This document shows, piece after piece, positions 18,304 through 27,666 of a stretch of DNA of 64,000 nucleotides. The stretch is from the NCBI GenBank assembly GCA_020054095.1, contig JAGVMA010000063.1, positions 1 to 64,000 of the forward strand. Reading direction: 5' to 3'. The notes below the pieces were generated by a model that was not told the origin of the DNA, made no database searches, and saw only the letters and a list, made by a program, of their open reading frames with translations. Every line of letters starts with the position of its first letter. Position 1 is the stretch's first letter. The position numbers and the translations under genes were made by a program. This stretch comes from Bacteroidia bacterium (GTDB lineage: Bacteria; Bacteroidota; Bacteroidia; JADZBD01).

Positions 18304-19104
18304 TTATTTTACGTTTGTTTTTAGATTTTTCAAAAACACATCGAAGTGCGGAACAATTTTCAAAAATAAATTTTCTTCAATAGTGTTTTCGCCATACCAA
18401 GCATATTCAAATGTTTGTGTGATTTCTCTAAAGTCGGTGTAATTTTCTCTGCTGCTCATTTCTACCAAATACTCGTAATTTGTTTTGTCTTTTTTCCACT
18501 TTATCCATTCTTTAACGGATAGTTCTTTTATCACCATTAAATAATAAAGGCGCACGGCAAGTCGGTAATTTTTTTCGCTAATTGCTTTTTGCAAATAGGC
18601 ATCTAAATCCGATTCATGTAAATTTTCTTCTATCTTTTCGATATTAAACACTTCATTGTTCAGTGCCGTGTTTGACAAAAACAAAGTTCTCTTTAACAGT
18701 TTATACAAAACAAATGCTATTACAAAAACGGCAATTGCAATTAATGCAAAGCGTGCGAAAGATTTCCAAAATGAATAAGATGCATTAGGTTTATTCATCG
18801 TTTTTTTATATTTCTTTTTTGTAGTGGCTGAGTCTAATTTTTTTTCTGCTTCGGTGTAGTCAAATTCCTTGGTGATTTCCTGCCACTTGTTTTTATCAAA
18901 ATTGCGCTTGTTAATAGTATCTTGTAAATACAATGCATGCTTATCAATTAAAGTAGTGGTGTCAATTTCTTCGCCATTGTAGTACATATCAGATGTGTCG
19001 GCACTCAGCGCTTCTTGTACTTTCGCCTCAACCGGCTCGGTCTCTTGCCCAAAAAGATTAAAGCAAAATACACAAAAGAGCTGTGTAAAAAACTTACGCT
19101 GCAT
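18304..19104 (-). CDS. DUF4129 domain membrane protein
   Basis: The 266-residue protein begins with a signal-like hydrophobic stretch (FFTQLFCVFCFNLFG), then a periplasmic region of about 85 residues. A membrane segment follows (about 113-135, RFALIAIAVFVIAFVLYKLL). The cytoplasmic DUF4129 domain contains NYRLAVRLYYLMVIKELS, which matches the family's R-x-Y/LY core, and ends FEYAWYGE. It overlaps the SpoIIM gene by 11 bases and precedes DUF4350. It is part of the same membrane module; molecular role not known. Confidence 0.8.
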   Translation of the reverse strand: MQRKFFTQLFCVFCFNLFGQETEPVEAKVQEALSADTSDMYYNGEEIDTTTLIDKHALYLQDTINKRNFDKNKWQEITKEFDYTEAEKKLDSATTKKKYKKTMNKPNASYSFWKSFARFALIAIAVFVIAFVLYKLLKRTLFLSNTALNNEVFNIEKIEENLHESDLDAYLQKAISEKNYRLAVRLYYLMVIKELSVKEWIKWKKDKTNYEYLVEMSSRENYTDFREITQTFEYAWYGENTIEENLFLKIVPHFDVFLKNLKTNVK

Positions 19105-20977
19105 TTTGTGATGTGTTTTTTACAGTCGGCAATTTCATTTTTGCAATTTTATTTTTTAGCCCTGTTGCAGTTCTTATTTCGGTAATTGAAAAATGTTGTA
19201 ACGTGAAAGAAACAATGTAAATAGATAGTGCAAAATTTAGTCCTATATAATTTAAAAAACTAAAAAAGCCAACAAAAAACTTACGATACTGCTCGGGGCT
19301 TAAATTAATATTCCAATTAATTACTTCAAAAATAAACCAAGTGATGTACTCTGAGGAGAGTACGACCATGAATAAAAAGCAAATAATAATGTTGATGACA
19401 TGCAAGCCATAAGCTCTGGCAAAAAAAACCAAGCCAAATGAAAAGCCCTTGCCAAACGATGAAAACAAACTGTTTTTTTCAAATACCGATGAGCAATACC
19501 AATGCATATAAACCGGCATGAGTAAGAAAATAAACCAAACACATGCTTCGGGCGATGCATAAGCAAAAAGCGTGGAAACAATGCCTGCCAAAAAACTTTT
19601 TGTAAATATTTTTATCCAATACGCAGTATTTCTTTTCTGATTGGGCTCAATTTGTTTTTTAATAAAATAAACTGTTAAAAAAGCAGTAGCGGAATACATC
19701 AACCCGTTAACTATTGCAAGCAAAGGAAACCTGCCATAGCTGAAATATTGAACCAAATCAATGAAAGAGGTAAAAATATTCGCTATTGTATCAAAGAAAT
19801 TACCGGTGTTAAGCGAAAACTCAAATTTTAAATTATCACTTAATAAATAGCCGCAGAGTATTGCAGCCAAAACTGAAAAAGAAAAAACAAACCAAAATAG
19901 TTTCGAGAAAAAAACACGAAACAATCCAAATGTATGCTGCATTATTTCACCATTATTTTTTACTTCGGTTAGTTCTAATTTTTCTTCAACAGATTCAGGC
20001 AACTTGCCATCTTCTATTGGTTTTGAAAACCCTTTTCGCGAACGCTTATAAGGCAACCAAATAAAATATCCGAAAATAAATGCTGCGGAAACTAAAATGA
20101 GCAGCGCCTTTAAAATATCGGGGAAACCCGTGTAGCGTGTAATAAAACTTTCGATGAAAGCGGCAAATGTAATCACTGGAGCTATGCCAAGCATTATTTT
20201 TATTGCTCTGCGCGATGATAACCGAAACGATTGCATGCGCGTATACGTGCCCGGAAAAACCAATCCTATTCCAAAAGTAATTCCGGCACCACCTGCAATA
20301 ATAATACTCGAAATTTCTAACGTACCGTGCAGCCATATAGATAGTGCCGATTTAAGAAATAAACCATGCTGAACAAAAAAGTATTGAAAGGTGCCCACCA
20401 TTATTCCGTTATAAATCATAATAGCAATTGTACCAATAGCGTAAAAAATACCCATAATAAAAGTGCGCACTGCAACCATAATATTGTTGAACGTGATACC
20501 AAGCATCATAAAATCTTGCCGCTGTCCTTTGTAAACCGCCATCGGGTCGCCCTTTTGTATATTTTCCAGAGTCATTGATACATAATAATCGCCTAAAATT
20601 AATCTTGGAAAATCGGGATTATGAATGCAACAGAAAACACCAATTGCAGCTGACAATAAAAAAATGATAAGCGACAAAGTCATTGCCCTACGCGATTCCC
20701 ACATTATTTGTGGCAGCTCTTCTTTCCAAAAATTTACAAAGCGCTGTTTTTTTGTACTTCTGTTTTTATAAATGCTGTGAAATACTTTCTGCGAAACATT
20801 GTTCAAATAAACCCTAACTGAACGAAAGCGATAAAATGTTCGAGAATAAGAAAGGTCGTCAGTTATCTGAACAAATAAATTGCTCAGCTTCTCCGGATTT
20901 TTATTTGGATGCTTCAACTCCTTTTCAAATTCCAACCACTTATCCTTATTTTGCTTTATAAACTGTGTTTCTTTCAA
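19094..20977 (-). CDS. Stage II sporulation protein M-like membrane protein (SpoIIM family)
   Basis: The 627-residue protein has a soluble helical N-terminus (about 100 residues). A SpoIIM-like multi-membrane region follows, with FFVQHGLFLKSALSIWLHGTLEISSIIIAGGAGITFG carrying the family's WLHGxxE motif, and then further membrane segments up to residue 600. The start is TTG (KETQFIKQNKDKWLEFE), chosen because the N-terminal pattern matches relatives and no suitable ATG is nearby. Non-sporulating Bacteroidota keep this gene next to MoxR/DUF58. It may act as the membrane core of that module, but this is inference. Confidence 0.85.
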   Translation of the reverse strand: MKETQFIKQNKDKWLEFEKELKHPNKNPEKLSNLFVQITDDLSYSRTFYRFRSVRVYLNNVSQKVFHSIYKNRSTKKQRFVNFWKEELPQIMWESRRAMTLSLIIFLLSAAIGVFCCIHNPDFPRLILGDYYVSMTLENIQKGDPMAVYKGQRQDFMMLGITFNNIMVAVRTFIMGIFYAIGTIAIMIYNGIMVGTFQYFFVQHGLFLKSALSIWLHGTLEISSIIIAGGAGITFGIGLVFPGTYTRMQSFRLSSRRAIKIMLGIAPVITFAAFIESFITRYTGFPDILKALLILVSAAFIFGYFIWLPYKRSRKGFSKPIEDGKLPESVEEKLELTEVKNNGEIMQHTFGLFRVFFSKLFWFVFSFSVLAAILCGYLLSDNLKFEFSLNTGNFFDTIANIFTSFIDLVQYFSYGRFPLLAIVNGLMYSATAFLTVYFIKKQIEPNQKRNTAYWIKIFTKSFLAGIVSTLFAYASPEACVWFIFLLMPVYMHWYCSSVFEKNSLFSSFGKGFSFGLVFFARAYGLHVINIIICFLFMVVLSSEYITWFIFEVINWNINLSPEQYRKFFVGFFSFLNYIGLNFALSIYIVSFTLQHFSITEIRTATGLKNKIAKMKLPTVKNTSQNAA

Positions 20978-21102
20978 GCGATGTATTTAGAAAATTTAAC
21001 CGTAAATATAATTATATAAAGCAGCAATAAATACTTGTTTCAGCAAATTAATCTGTTCGTGTAAAGGATAATACTTTTTACATTTATGGGTTAGAAATCT
21101 AT

Positions 21103-21834
21103 ATGCCAAACATAGAAATATTTACTGCCCAAAATGTGCCTATCGAGTACGAACTTGCCGGCTTGCGCGATCGCTGCTTGGCGTTTTTACTTGACTTTAC
21201 AATAATATCGGCAGTATTAATAATACTGTTAATTGGCTTGGCATTTGCCGGTGTGGGCGAAACTTTAATGATTTACACTGTGTATTTTGTTTTCATTCCT
21301 ATTTTCTTTTTTTACTCGTTGGCAATGGAAATATTTAACGATGGACAATCGGTAGGAAAATTGGCATTAAAAATAAAAGTAGTGCGCCTAAGTGGCGATG
21401 AAGTTACGCCCAACGATTATATTGTGCGCTGGATGTTTAGAATGATTGACATTTATTTTTCTTTTGGCTCCATTGCATCTATGCTAGTGGGCTCATCAGA
21501 AAAGGGGCAACGCATGGGCGATATAGTAGCTAATACTACCGTAGTTCGGTTGCAACCACGTCACCAAATGGCATTAACCGATTTGTTAAAAATAGGAACT
21601 ACTGAAAATTACCAAGTAAAATTTCAGGATGCACGAAAACTAAATGAAGATGATATGCTGCTTTTAAAGCAAGTGTTAGAGCGCCATCAGCGATTTGAAA
21701 ACGATGCACACAAGCAAGCTGTAATTACCATTGCTAATAACATAGCAATGCAACTAAACTTAGAAAAAACTCCGGTTAACAAAATTGATTTTTTAAAAAC
21801 AGTATTGCGCGATTATGTTGTGCTTACCCGCTAA
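21103..21834 (+). CDS. RDD family membrane protein
   Basis: The 243-residue protein has the RDD pattern near its N-terminus (ELAGLRDRCLAFLLDFTIISAVLIILLIGLAF). A second membrane pair follows, then DGQSVGKLALKIKVVRLSGDE and GSSEKGQRMGDIVANTTVVR. The C-terminal 80 residues are soluble and helical. RDD proteins have been linked to transport in some species; its job here is unknown. It is transcribed away from the SpoIIM operon, a pairing common in Bacteroidota, so it probably belongs to that module. Its stop shares one base with the recX start. Confidence 0.85.
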   Translation: MPNIEIFTAQNVPIEYELAGLRDRCLAFLLDFTIISAVLIILLIGLAFAGVGETLMIYTVYFVFIPIFFFYSLAMEIFNDGQSVGKLALKIKVVRLSGDEVTPNDYIVRWMFRMIDIYFSFGSIASMLVGSSEKGQRMGDIVANTTVVRLQPRHQMALTDLLKIGTTENYQVKFQDARKLNEDDMLLLKQVLERHQRFENDAHKQAVITIANNIAMQLNLEKTPVNKIDFLKTVLRDYVVLTR

Positions 21835-22337
21835 TGCTTATGCAAGATAGAGTTGAGAGAGAGAAAAAAATTAGAATCACCAAAATAGATGTGGCGTATA
21901 AGAAAGCAGAAACATACTGCGCCTATCAAGAACGCTGCCAGCAAGAAGTAAGAAACAAATTATACGAATGGGGATTGTGGCCGGATGCTGTTGAAAAAAT
22001 AATCGCCCAGCTAATTACCGAAAATTTTTTAAACGAAGAACGCTTTGCAAAAGCGTATGCAGGTGGAAAATTCCGAATTAAAAAATGGGGACGTCTGAAA
22101 ATAAAAATCGAATTGAAAAAAAGAAGAATAACAGATTATTGCCTTAAAGCTGCAATGAGTGAAATAGATGATGACGACTACACGGCTGCTTTAAAACAAA
22201 TAATTGAAAAACGGCTTAGCCAACTAAAAGGTAAAAAACAGTTGCAATTTCAAAACGCTGCTCGCTATGCTATATCAAGAGGATACGAAGGCGATTTGGT
22301 GTGGGATTTAATTAAAACATTACAATCTAAATCATAG
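21834..22337 (+). CDS. recX: Regulatory protein RecX
   Basis: RecX binds RecA filaments and limits recombinase activity. The 167-residue protein shows the RecX three-helix repeats. The most visible parts are RCQQEVRNKLYEWGL, IIAQLITENFLNEERFAKAYAGGKFRIKKWGRLKIKIELKKR and the final NAARYAISRGYEGDLVWDLI. Length is normal. It overlaps the RDD stop by one base and is not adjacent to recA, which lies about 4 kb away on the opposite strand. Confidence 0.85.
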   Translation: MLMQDRVEREKKIRITKIDVAYKKAETYCAYQERCQQEVRNKLYEWGLWPDAVEKIIAQLITENFLNEERFAKAYAGGKFRIKKWGRLKIKIELKKRRITDYCLKAAMSEIDDDDYTAALKQIIEKRLSQLKGKKQLQFQNAARYAISRGYEGDLVWDLIKTLQSKS

Positions 22338-22338
22338 T

Positions 22339-22346
22339 TATATTTG
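22339..22346 (+). promoter_or_regulatory. Candidate -7 element (TATATTTG) directly before kynU
   Basis: Exact TAnnTTTG ending 3 bases before the ATG at 22350. It supports ATG 22350 over the TTG at 22344, which lies inside the motif. No -33 TTTG was seen. Confidence 0.35.
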
Positions 22347-22349
22347 AGT

Positions 22350-23630
22350 ATGAATTACCAAAACAGTTTACAGTTTGCAATTGAACAAGACCGTAACGAC
22401 AAATTAAAATCTTACCGCAATAAATTTTATTTTCCGATTATAAACGGAAAGGAGGCCATCTATTTTACCGGAAATTCTTTGGGTTTACAGCCAAAGTCAA
22501 CTCAAGATTATGTTTTAAAAGAATTGGAAGATTGGGCAACTCACGGAGTTGAAGGGCATTTTTTGGCACGTAATCCCTGGTTTTCCTATCATGAAATGTT
22601 TGCCAATCCGCTTGCGAAAATTGTGGGCGCTTTGCCAAGCGAAGTTGTGGTGATGAACCAGCTTACAAGTAATTTACATTTTTTGATGGCATCGTTTTAC
22701 AAACCTACTGCACAAAGATTTAAAATTATTTGCGAAGCCAAAGCTTTTCCTTCCGACCAATATGCAATTGAAACACAAGTGAAATTCCACGGCTACAATC
22801 CCGATGAAACAATTGTGGAAATTAATCCCCGAAAGGGCGAACACACAATAAGAACAGAAGATATTTTAAAAGCTATTAACGATAATAAAGATGCTCTGGC
22901 ACTTGTGTTAATTGGAGGCGTAAATTATTTAACAGGTCAGTTATTCGAGATTGAAAAAATTACAGCAGCGGCACATAGTGTGGGCGCTTATGCCGGTTAC
23001 GATTTAGCGCATGCTACTGGAAACATAAAATTAGAATTACATAAATGGAATGTGGATTTTGCATGCTGGTGTTCTTACAAATATTTAAACTCAGGGCCGG
23101 GATGCGTTGGTGGTGCATTTGTTCATGAAAAACATCACTCTGCAAAATTACCCCGACTTGGTGGTTGGTGGGGGCACAACAAGCAAAGCCGTTTTAAAAT
23201 GGAGAAAGGTTTTGATCCCATTCAATCTGCCGAAGCATGGCAGCTAAGTAACGCTCCTGTGGTTGCAATGGCTTGCCACAAAGCGGCTATAGATATTTTT
23301 GACGAGGCAGGGATGGATATTCTTTGCGATAAACGCGATAAACTTACCGGCTACTTAGAGTACATTGTTAATTGTATTAACACAGAAATAAAAAACAACA
23401 ACTATAAATTAGAAATAATTACACCTGCCGATAAAAATCAGCGCGGCTGTCAATTATCAATTGTAGCTCATGGATTAGGCAAAGATTTACACAAGCAGCT
23501 TTCGGAAAACGGAGTGATTGCCGATTGGCGCGAGCCAAATGTAATACGATGCGCACCCGTGCCGTTGTATAATTCATTTGAAGATGTTTTCAGGTTTGGC
23601 GAAATTTTGAAAACACTATTAAACAAATAA
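22350..23630 (+). CDS. kynU: Kynureninase
   Basis: KynU is a PLP enzyme that splits kynurenine or 3-hydroxykynurenine into anthranilate or 3-hydroxyanthranilate and alanine. The 426-residue protein shows YFTGNSLGLQP at the N-terminus and GHFLARNPWFSYHEMF. It also has the PLP phosphate/ring region YAGYDLAHATGNIKLELHKWNVDFACWCSYKYLNSGPG, with the Schiff-base lysine in SYKYLN, and RLGGWWGH. ATG at 22350 was chosen over an upstream TTG. Together with kmo downstream it gives two consecutive steps of the kynurenine pathway. Confidence 0.95.
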   Translation: MNYQNSLQFAIEQDRNDKLKSYRNKFYFPIINGKEAIYFTGNSLGLQPKSTQDYVLKELEDWATHGVEGHFLARNPWFSYHEMFANPLAKIVGALPSEVVVMNQLTSNLHFLMASFYKPTAQRFKIICEAKAFPSDQYAIETQVKFHGYNPDETIVEINPRKGEHTIRTEDILKAINDNKDALALVLIGGVNYLTGQLFEIEKITAAAHSVGAYAGYDLAHATGNIKLELHKWNVDFACWCSYKYLNSGPGCVGGAFVHEKHHSAKLPRLGGWWGHNKQSRFKMEKGFDPIQSAEAWQLSNAPVVAMACHKAAIDIFDEAGMDILCDKRDKLTGYLEYIVNCINTEIKNNNYKLEIITPADKNQRGCQLSIVAHGLGKDLHKQLSENGVIADWREPNVIRCAPVPLYNSFEDVFRFGEILKTLLNK

Positions 23631-23648
23631 TAAAAACAAAAAAATATT

Positions 23649-24869
23649 TTGAAATTCACTGAACTAAATTTAGAAGGAAGTTTGCAAGAAGGTTTGCATG
23701 CGATGGGATTTGAAACACTTACACCTATTCAGGAACAAGCCATACCGGTTATTCTAAACAATACCGATTTAATTGCGTGTGCACAAACCGGCACCGGAAA
23801 AACAGCAGCATTTGTTTTGCCGATTTTAAACAAATTAGCCGCTTCGGGCAACGACTCTACCAACACATTAATTGTGGTACCCACTCGCGAACTTGCATTA
23901 CAAATTGACCAAGCCATTCAGGGTTTCTCCTATTTCACATCCGTTAGCTCACTTGCAATATATGGTGGTAATGATGGAATTATGTTTGAACAGGAAAAAA
24001 AAGCACTTACTAACGGAGCAAATATTATTATAGCTACGCCCGGCAGATTGATGGCGCATTTGAATATGGGCTATGTAAAATTCGACAGTATACAGCATTT
24101 AATTTTAGATGAGGCCGACCGAATGCTTGATATGGGCTTTGTGGACGACATTGTTAAAATAACAACCTATTTACCAAAGCAACGACAAACATTAATGTTT
24201 TCGGCAACCATACCGCCAAAAATACGCGAGCTTGCAAAAAAACTGCTCACTAACCCAATTCAAATAAATATTGCAATATCAAAACCGGCTGAAGGAGTAG
24301 TGCAAGGTGCTTACATGACTTACGATTCACAAAAAAATAAACTCATTGAGCATCTTTTAACAGGCAATGATTTAACAAGCGTAATTATATTTTTATCAAC
24401 TAAACAAAATGTAAAAACGCTTGAGCGTGATTTACTAAAAGCCGGAATAAAAGCGAAAGCAGTTCATTCTGATTTAGAACAAGCGGAAAGAGAAAATGCA
24501 TTGCTAAGTTTTAGAAGCAAACAAACACAAGTGCTTGTTGCTACCGATGTACTTTCGCGTGGGATTGACATTGAAGATATTGGCTTGGTAATTAATTATG
24601 ATGTGCCGGGTGATGCCGAAGATTATATTCACCGCATTGGAAGAACTGCCCGCGCGGCTTCTAAGGGAGTTGCCTTAACCTTTATTAACGAGCACGACCA
24701 GTATAAGTTTTTCAAGATTGAAAACTTGATTGGCTCCGAAATAAAAAAACTACCACTACCCGATGGCTTTGGCGATGCTCCTGCATACAATCCGGAAGTA
24801 AAACCACAAAAAAAATCTTTTCAAAAAAAAAAGTTTTTCAAAAAACGAAACAATAAAAAACAAGCATGA
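23649..24869 (+). CDS. DEAD-box RNA helicase
   Basis: An ATP-dependent RNA helicase, probably for rRNA processing or mRNA unwinding. The 406-residue protein has the full motif set: Q motif FETLTPIQEQAIP, motif I AQTGTGKT, PTRELALQ, TPGRL, motif II LDEADR, motif III FSATI, and motif VI HRIGRTAR. The tail is rich in Lys/Phe (about 385-406, KKSFQKKKFFKKR), suited to RNA binding. The start codon is TTG; no closer ATG gives the conserved KFTELNL start. It overlaps kmo by 4 bases (ATGA) and lies between the two kynurenine genes. Confidence 0.93.
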   Translation: MKFTELNLEGSLQEGLHAMGFETLTPIQEQAIPVILNNTDLIACAQTGTGKTAAFVLPILNKLAASGNDSTNTLIVVPTRELALQIDQAIQGFSYFTSVSSLAIYGGNDGIMFEQEKKALTNGANIIIATPGRLMAHLNMGYVKFDSIQHLILDEADRMLDMGFVDDIVKITTYLPKQRQTLMFSATIPPKIRELAKKLLTNPIQINIAISKPAEGVVQGAYMTYDSQKNKLIEHLLTGNDLTSVIIFLSTKQNVKTLERDLLKAGIKAKAVHSDLEQAERENALLSFRSKQTQVLVATDVLSRGIDIEDIGLVINYDVPGDAEDYIHRIGRTARAASKGVALTFINEHDQYKFFKIENLIGSEIKKLPLPDGFGDAPAYNPEVKPQKKSFQKKKFFKKRNNKKQA

Positions 24870-26209
24870 GTAAAAACGTAACCATTGTTGGTGCAGGTTT
24901 AGTAGGTTCACTTTTATCCATTTATCTTTCTAAAAAAGGATACAACATTAATATTTACGAGCGTAGGGCTGATATGCGAAAGCAAAAAATGAGTGCCGGA
25001 AAATCAATTAACCTTGCATTAAGCGACAGAGGTTGGCGCGGATTAGAAGGCGTTGGAATTGCAGATGAAGTGAAAAAAATTGCCATTCCGATGTATGGAA
25101 GATATATCCATAATAAAGATGGCAGCACAGCGTTTCAGCCCTACGGGAAAAAAGAGCAAGCCATCTATTCAGTATCAAGAGCGGAAATAAATATGAAGCT
25201 GATGGACCTTGCTGAACAAAACTCAAATGTGAAATTACATTTTGATGAACGATGCACATCAATAGAAAGGCAATCACTCACCGCCCATTTCGAAAACAAT
25301 ATCACCAAGCAATTATCAGAAACAAAAGGTGATTTGCTCTTTGGTGCCGATGGTGCATTTGCAGCATCGCGCTTGAACATGCAATTAAGTACCGATAGAT
25401 TTGAGTACAACCAACATTATATTACAGCCGGTTATAAAGAGCTAATAATACCTCCGGGCGATAGCGGTAAATTTTTAATTGAAAAAAATGCGCTCCATAT
25501 TTGGCCACGCGGAAGTTTCATGATGATTGCTTTACCCAACCTGGATGGCAATTTTACCTGCACATTATTTTTACCTTTTGAAGGCGAAAAATCGTTTGCA
25601 AATTTAAAAACAAGAAAAGAAGTAAAAAGATTTTTTGAAACCGAATTCCCGGATGCCGTTCCATTAATGCCAACATTGATTGATGATTTTTTTGCTAATC
25701 CAACTTCATCACTAGTTACTGTAAAATGTTTTCCATGGACATTTGATAACCGAATTGCTTTAATTGGCGATGCTGCTCATGCCATTGTTCCATTTTTTGG
25801 ACAAGGTATGAATTGTGGTTTTGAAGATTGCGTAGTTCTTAATCAGTTAGTAGAAAAACACAATCATAACTGGGAAAATATTTTGGCTGAATACGAGCAA
25901 TTGCGAAAACCAGATGGCGATGCCATTGCTGATTTGGCCATTGGTAACTTTATTGAAATGCGCGATAAAACTGCTGATCCGAAGTTTTTATTACAGAAAA
26001 AAATTGAGGCGCGGTTTTCAGAAAAATATCCCGAAAAATGGATTCCACTTTATAGTATGGTTACATACAGCCCACACATAAGATATTCTACAGCACTAAA
26101 AGAAGGAATGAGGCAAGAGAAAATTATGCAGCAAATTATGCAATTGCCAAATATTGATACAACATGGAACAGTTCGCAAGTAGAGGAAAAAATACTTAGC
26201 TTACTATAA
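24866..26209 (+). CDS. kmo: Kynurenine 3-monooxygenase
   Basis: KMO hydroxylates kynurenine to 3-hydroxykynurenine using FAD, NADPH and oxygen. The 447-residue protein begins VTIVGAGLVGSLLSIYLSKKG with the FAD-binding GxGxxG. It has SAGKSINLALSDRGWRGLEGVG and the second FAD motif IGDAAHAIVPFFGQGMNCGFEDC. The C-terminal region is present, so length is normal. Its start overlaps the helicase stop by 4 bases. With kynU it would make 3-hydroxyanthranilate, used for NAD synthesis or further breakdown; the other pathway genes are not here. Confidence 0.95.
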   Translation: MSKNVTIVGAGLVGSLLSIYLSKKGYNINIYERRADMRKQKMSAGKSINLALSDRGWRGLEGVGIADEVKKIAIPMYGRYIHNKDGSTAFQPYGKKEQAIYSVSRAEINMKLMDLAEQNSNVKLHFDERCTSIERQSLTAHFENNITKQLSETKGDLLFGADGAFAASRLNMQLSTDRFEYNQHYITAGYKELIIPPGDSGKFLIEKNALHIWPRGSFMMIALPNLDGNFTCTLFLPFEGEKSFANLKTRKEVKRFFETEFPDAVPLMPTLIDDFFANPTSSLVTVKCFPWTFDNRIALIGDAAHAIVPFFGQGMNCGFEDCVVLNQLVEKHNHNWENILAEYEQLRKPDGDAIADLAIGNFIEMRDKTADPKFLLQKKIEARFSEKYPEKWIPLYSMVTYSPHIRYSTALKEGMRQEKIMQQIMQLPNIDTTWNSSQVEEKILSLL

Positions 26210-26533
26210 ATGATTTATGAAAACAAACCACTGTTGGTAAAAATACTTTTTGCAAACACTTACAAAAAACCAATTTTTGGCATTTACCGACCAAGCGCAT
26301 ATATAAAAGAATCGGGAAACTTTTGCAGCATTTGTAAATTCGATTTATTTAAAAAAGAAATTGAGCCCGGAAATGATTTGGTGTTTAATATCATTATTGA
26401 ATCGCCAGCAGGTTATGGCGAACATTTAAAGAAAGGCGCACTAATGAGCATTCGTAACGGACTTGATGAAGAAGGCCGAGCACTGATTCTTGAAATAATT
26501 GGGTATGTGAAAAACGAAAAACACCCTGTTTAA
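26210..26533 (+). CDS. Small EF-Tu domain-like beta-barrel protein
   Basis: The 107-residue protein begins at the base after the kmo stop, so it belongs to that operon. The pattern resembles the C-terminal barrel of elongation factor Tu as found in small free-standing proteins. There is an early GIYRPSAYI stretch, then EIEPGNDLVFNIIIESPAGYGEHLKKGALMSIRNGLDEEGRALILEI. This compares with the EF-Tu consensus of a PGD turn, a hydrophobic strand, LxxG, and F-I-R-E-G. There is no GTPase domain. Function unknown; the fold call is from pattern only. Confidence 0.6.
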   Translation: MIYENKPLLVKILFANTYKKPIFGIYRPSAYIKESGNFCSICKFDLFKKEIEPGNDLVFNIIIESPAGYGEHLKKGALMSIRNGLDEEGRALILEIIGYVKNEKHPV

Positions 26534-26552
26534 ATATAAACAGGGCGTTTAA
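26519..26552. terminator. Terminator between the kmo operon and recA
   Basis: Stem CCCTGTTT (26524-26531) with AAACAGGG (26538-26545), extended by an A-rich left side and T-rich right side with one G-T wobble. It lies between convergent genes and can serve both. Confidence 0.75.
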
Positions 26553-26570
26553 TTTATATACAAATCTAAA

Positions 26571-27605
26571 CTATGCCGTTACCGGCTCACTCATTTTTTG
26601 TTTTATTCTTGCTTCTATTTCTTCGGCTAATTCCAAATTATCGGCAAACAGTTGCTTAACCGCATCGCGGCCTTGTCCTAATTTCTGGCCTTCGTAGCTA
26701 AACCAAGAGCCGCTTTTTTGGGTAATTCCTGCTTCTACGCCTATGTCTATCACCTCGCCTACTTTTGAAATTCCTTCACCAAAAATTATATCAAACTCTG
26801 CCATGCGGAAAGGCGGAGCCATTTTATTTTTCACCACTTTAACGCGAGCTCTGTTTCCAACCGCAACATCGCCTTCTTTTATTTGACTGATTCTACGAAT
26901 ATCTAATCGTACCGATGCATAAAACTTTAGTGCATTTCCGCCCGTAGTTGTTTCGGGATTACCGAACATAACACCTATTTTTTCGCGCAGCTGGTTAATG
27001 AATATGCAGCAGCAACCTGTTTTGTTAATTGTGCCAGTTAGTTTTCTTAATGCTTGCGACATCAAGCGTGCCTGCAATCCCATTTTGCTTTCGCCCATTT
27101 CGCCTTCTATTTCGGCTTTGGGAGTGAGCGCTGCTACTGAGTCAATCACCACAATATCTACTGCGCCAGAACGAATGAGGTTATCTGCAATTTCCAATGC
27201 TTGCTCGCCATTATCGGGCTGCGATATTAAAAGTTCTTCTAAATCGCAGCCTAATTTTTGTGCATAAAAACGGTCGAACGCATGCTCAGCATCAATAATT
27301 GCAGCTATGCCGCCAGCCTTTTGTACACTTGCTATTGCGTGTATTGCTAATGTGGTTTTACCAGATGACTCAGGACCATAAATTTCTATAACACGTCCTT
27401 TGGGATAGCCGCCAATGCCAAGTGCAACATCAAGTCCGAGTGAGCCGGTAGGAATAGATTCTACTTTTTCAATGGCTTCGTCATCCATTTTCATAATGGT
27501 TCCTTTGCCATAAGTTTTCTCCAGCTTATCCAATGTTAATTGTAACGCTTTTAATTTTTCTTTACTTACACTGTCTTTTTCTTTTGCTTCTTCTTTTTTG
27601 CTCAT
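26571..27605 (-). CDS. recA: Recombinase RecA
   Basis: RecA forms filaments on single-stranded DNA and drives strand exchange and SOS induction. The 344-residue protein has Walker A GPESSGKT (77-84), Walker B in [12 protein letters not shown], loop region [24 protein letters not shown], and [29 protein letters not shown]. It is complete, with the usual short charged tail. It stands alone with about 60 bases to the upstream gene. No LexA-type operator was recognised. Confidence 0.98.
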   Translation of the reverse strand: MSKKEEAKEKDSVSKEKLKALQLTLDKLEKTYGKGTIMKMDDEAIEKVESIPTGSLGLDVALGIGGYPKGRVIEIYGPESSGKTTLAIHAIASVQKAGGIAAIIDAEHAFDRFYAQKLGCDLEELLISQPDNGEQALEIADNLIRSGAVDIVVIDSVAALTPKAEIEGEMGESKMGLQARLMSQALRKLTGTINKTGCCCIFINQLREKIGVMFGNPETTTGGNALKFYASVRLDIRRISQIKEGDVAVGNRARVKVVKNKMAPPFRMAEFDIIFGEGISKVGEVIDIGVEAGITQKSGSWFSYEGQKLGQGRDAVKQLFADNLELAEEIEARIKQKMSEPVTA

Positions 27606-27666
27606 GATAATAAATTTTAATGATTGGTTGAATTATTGAATTGTCATTATTTAGGTATTCTGTTTT

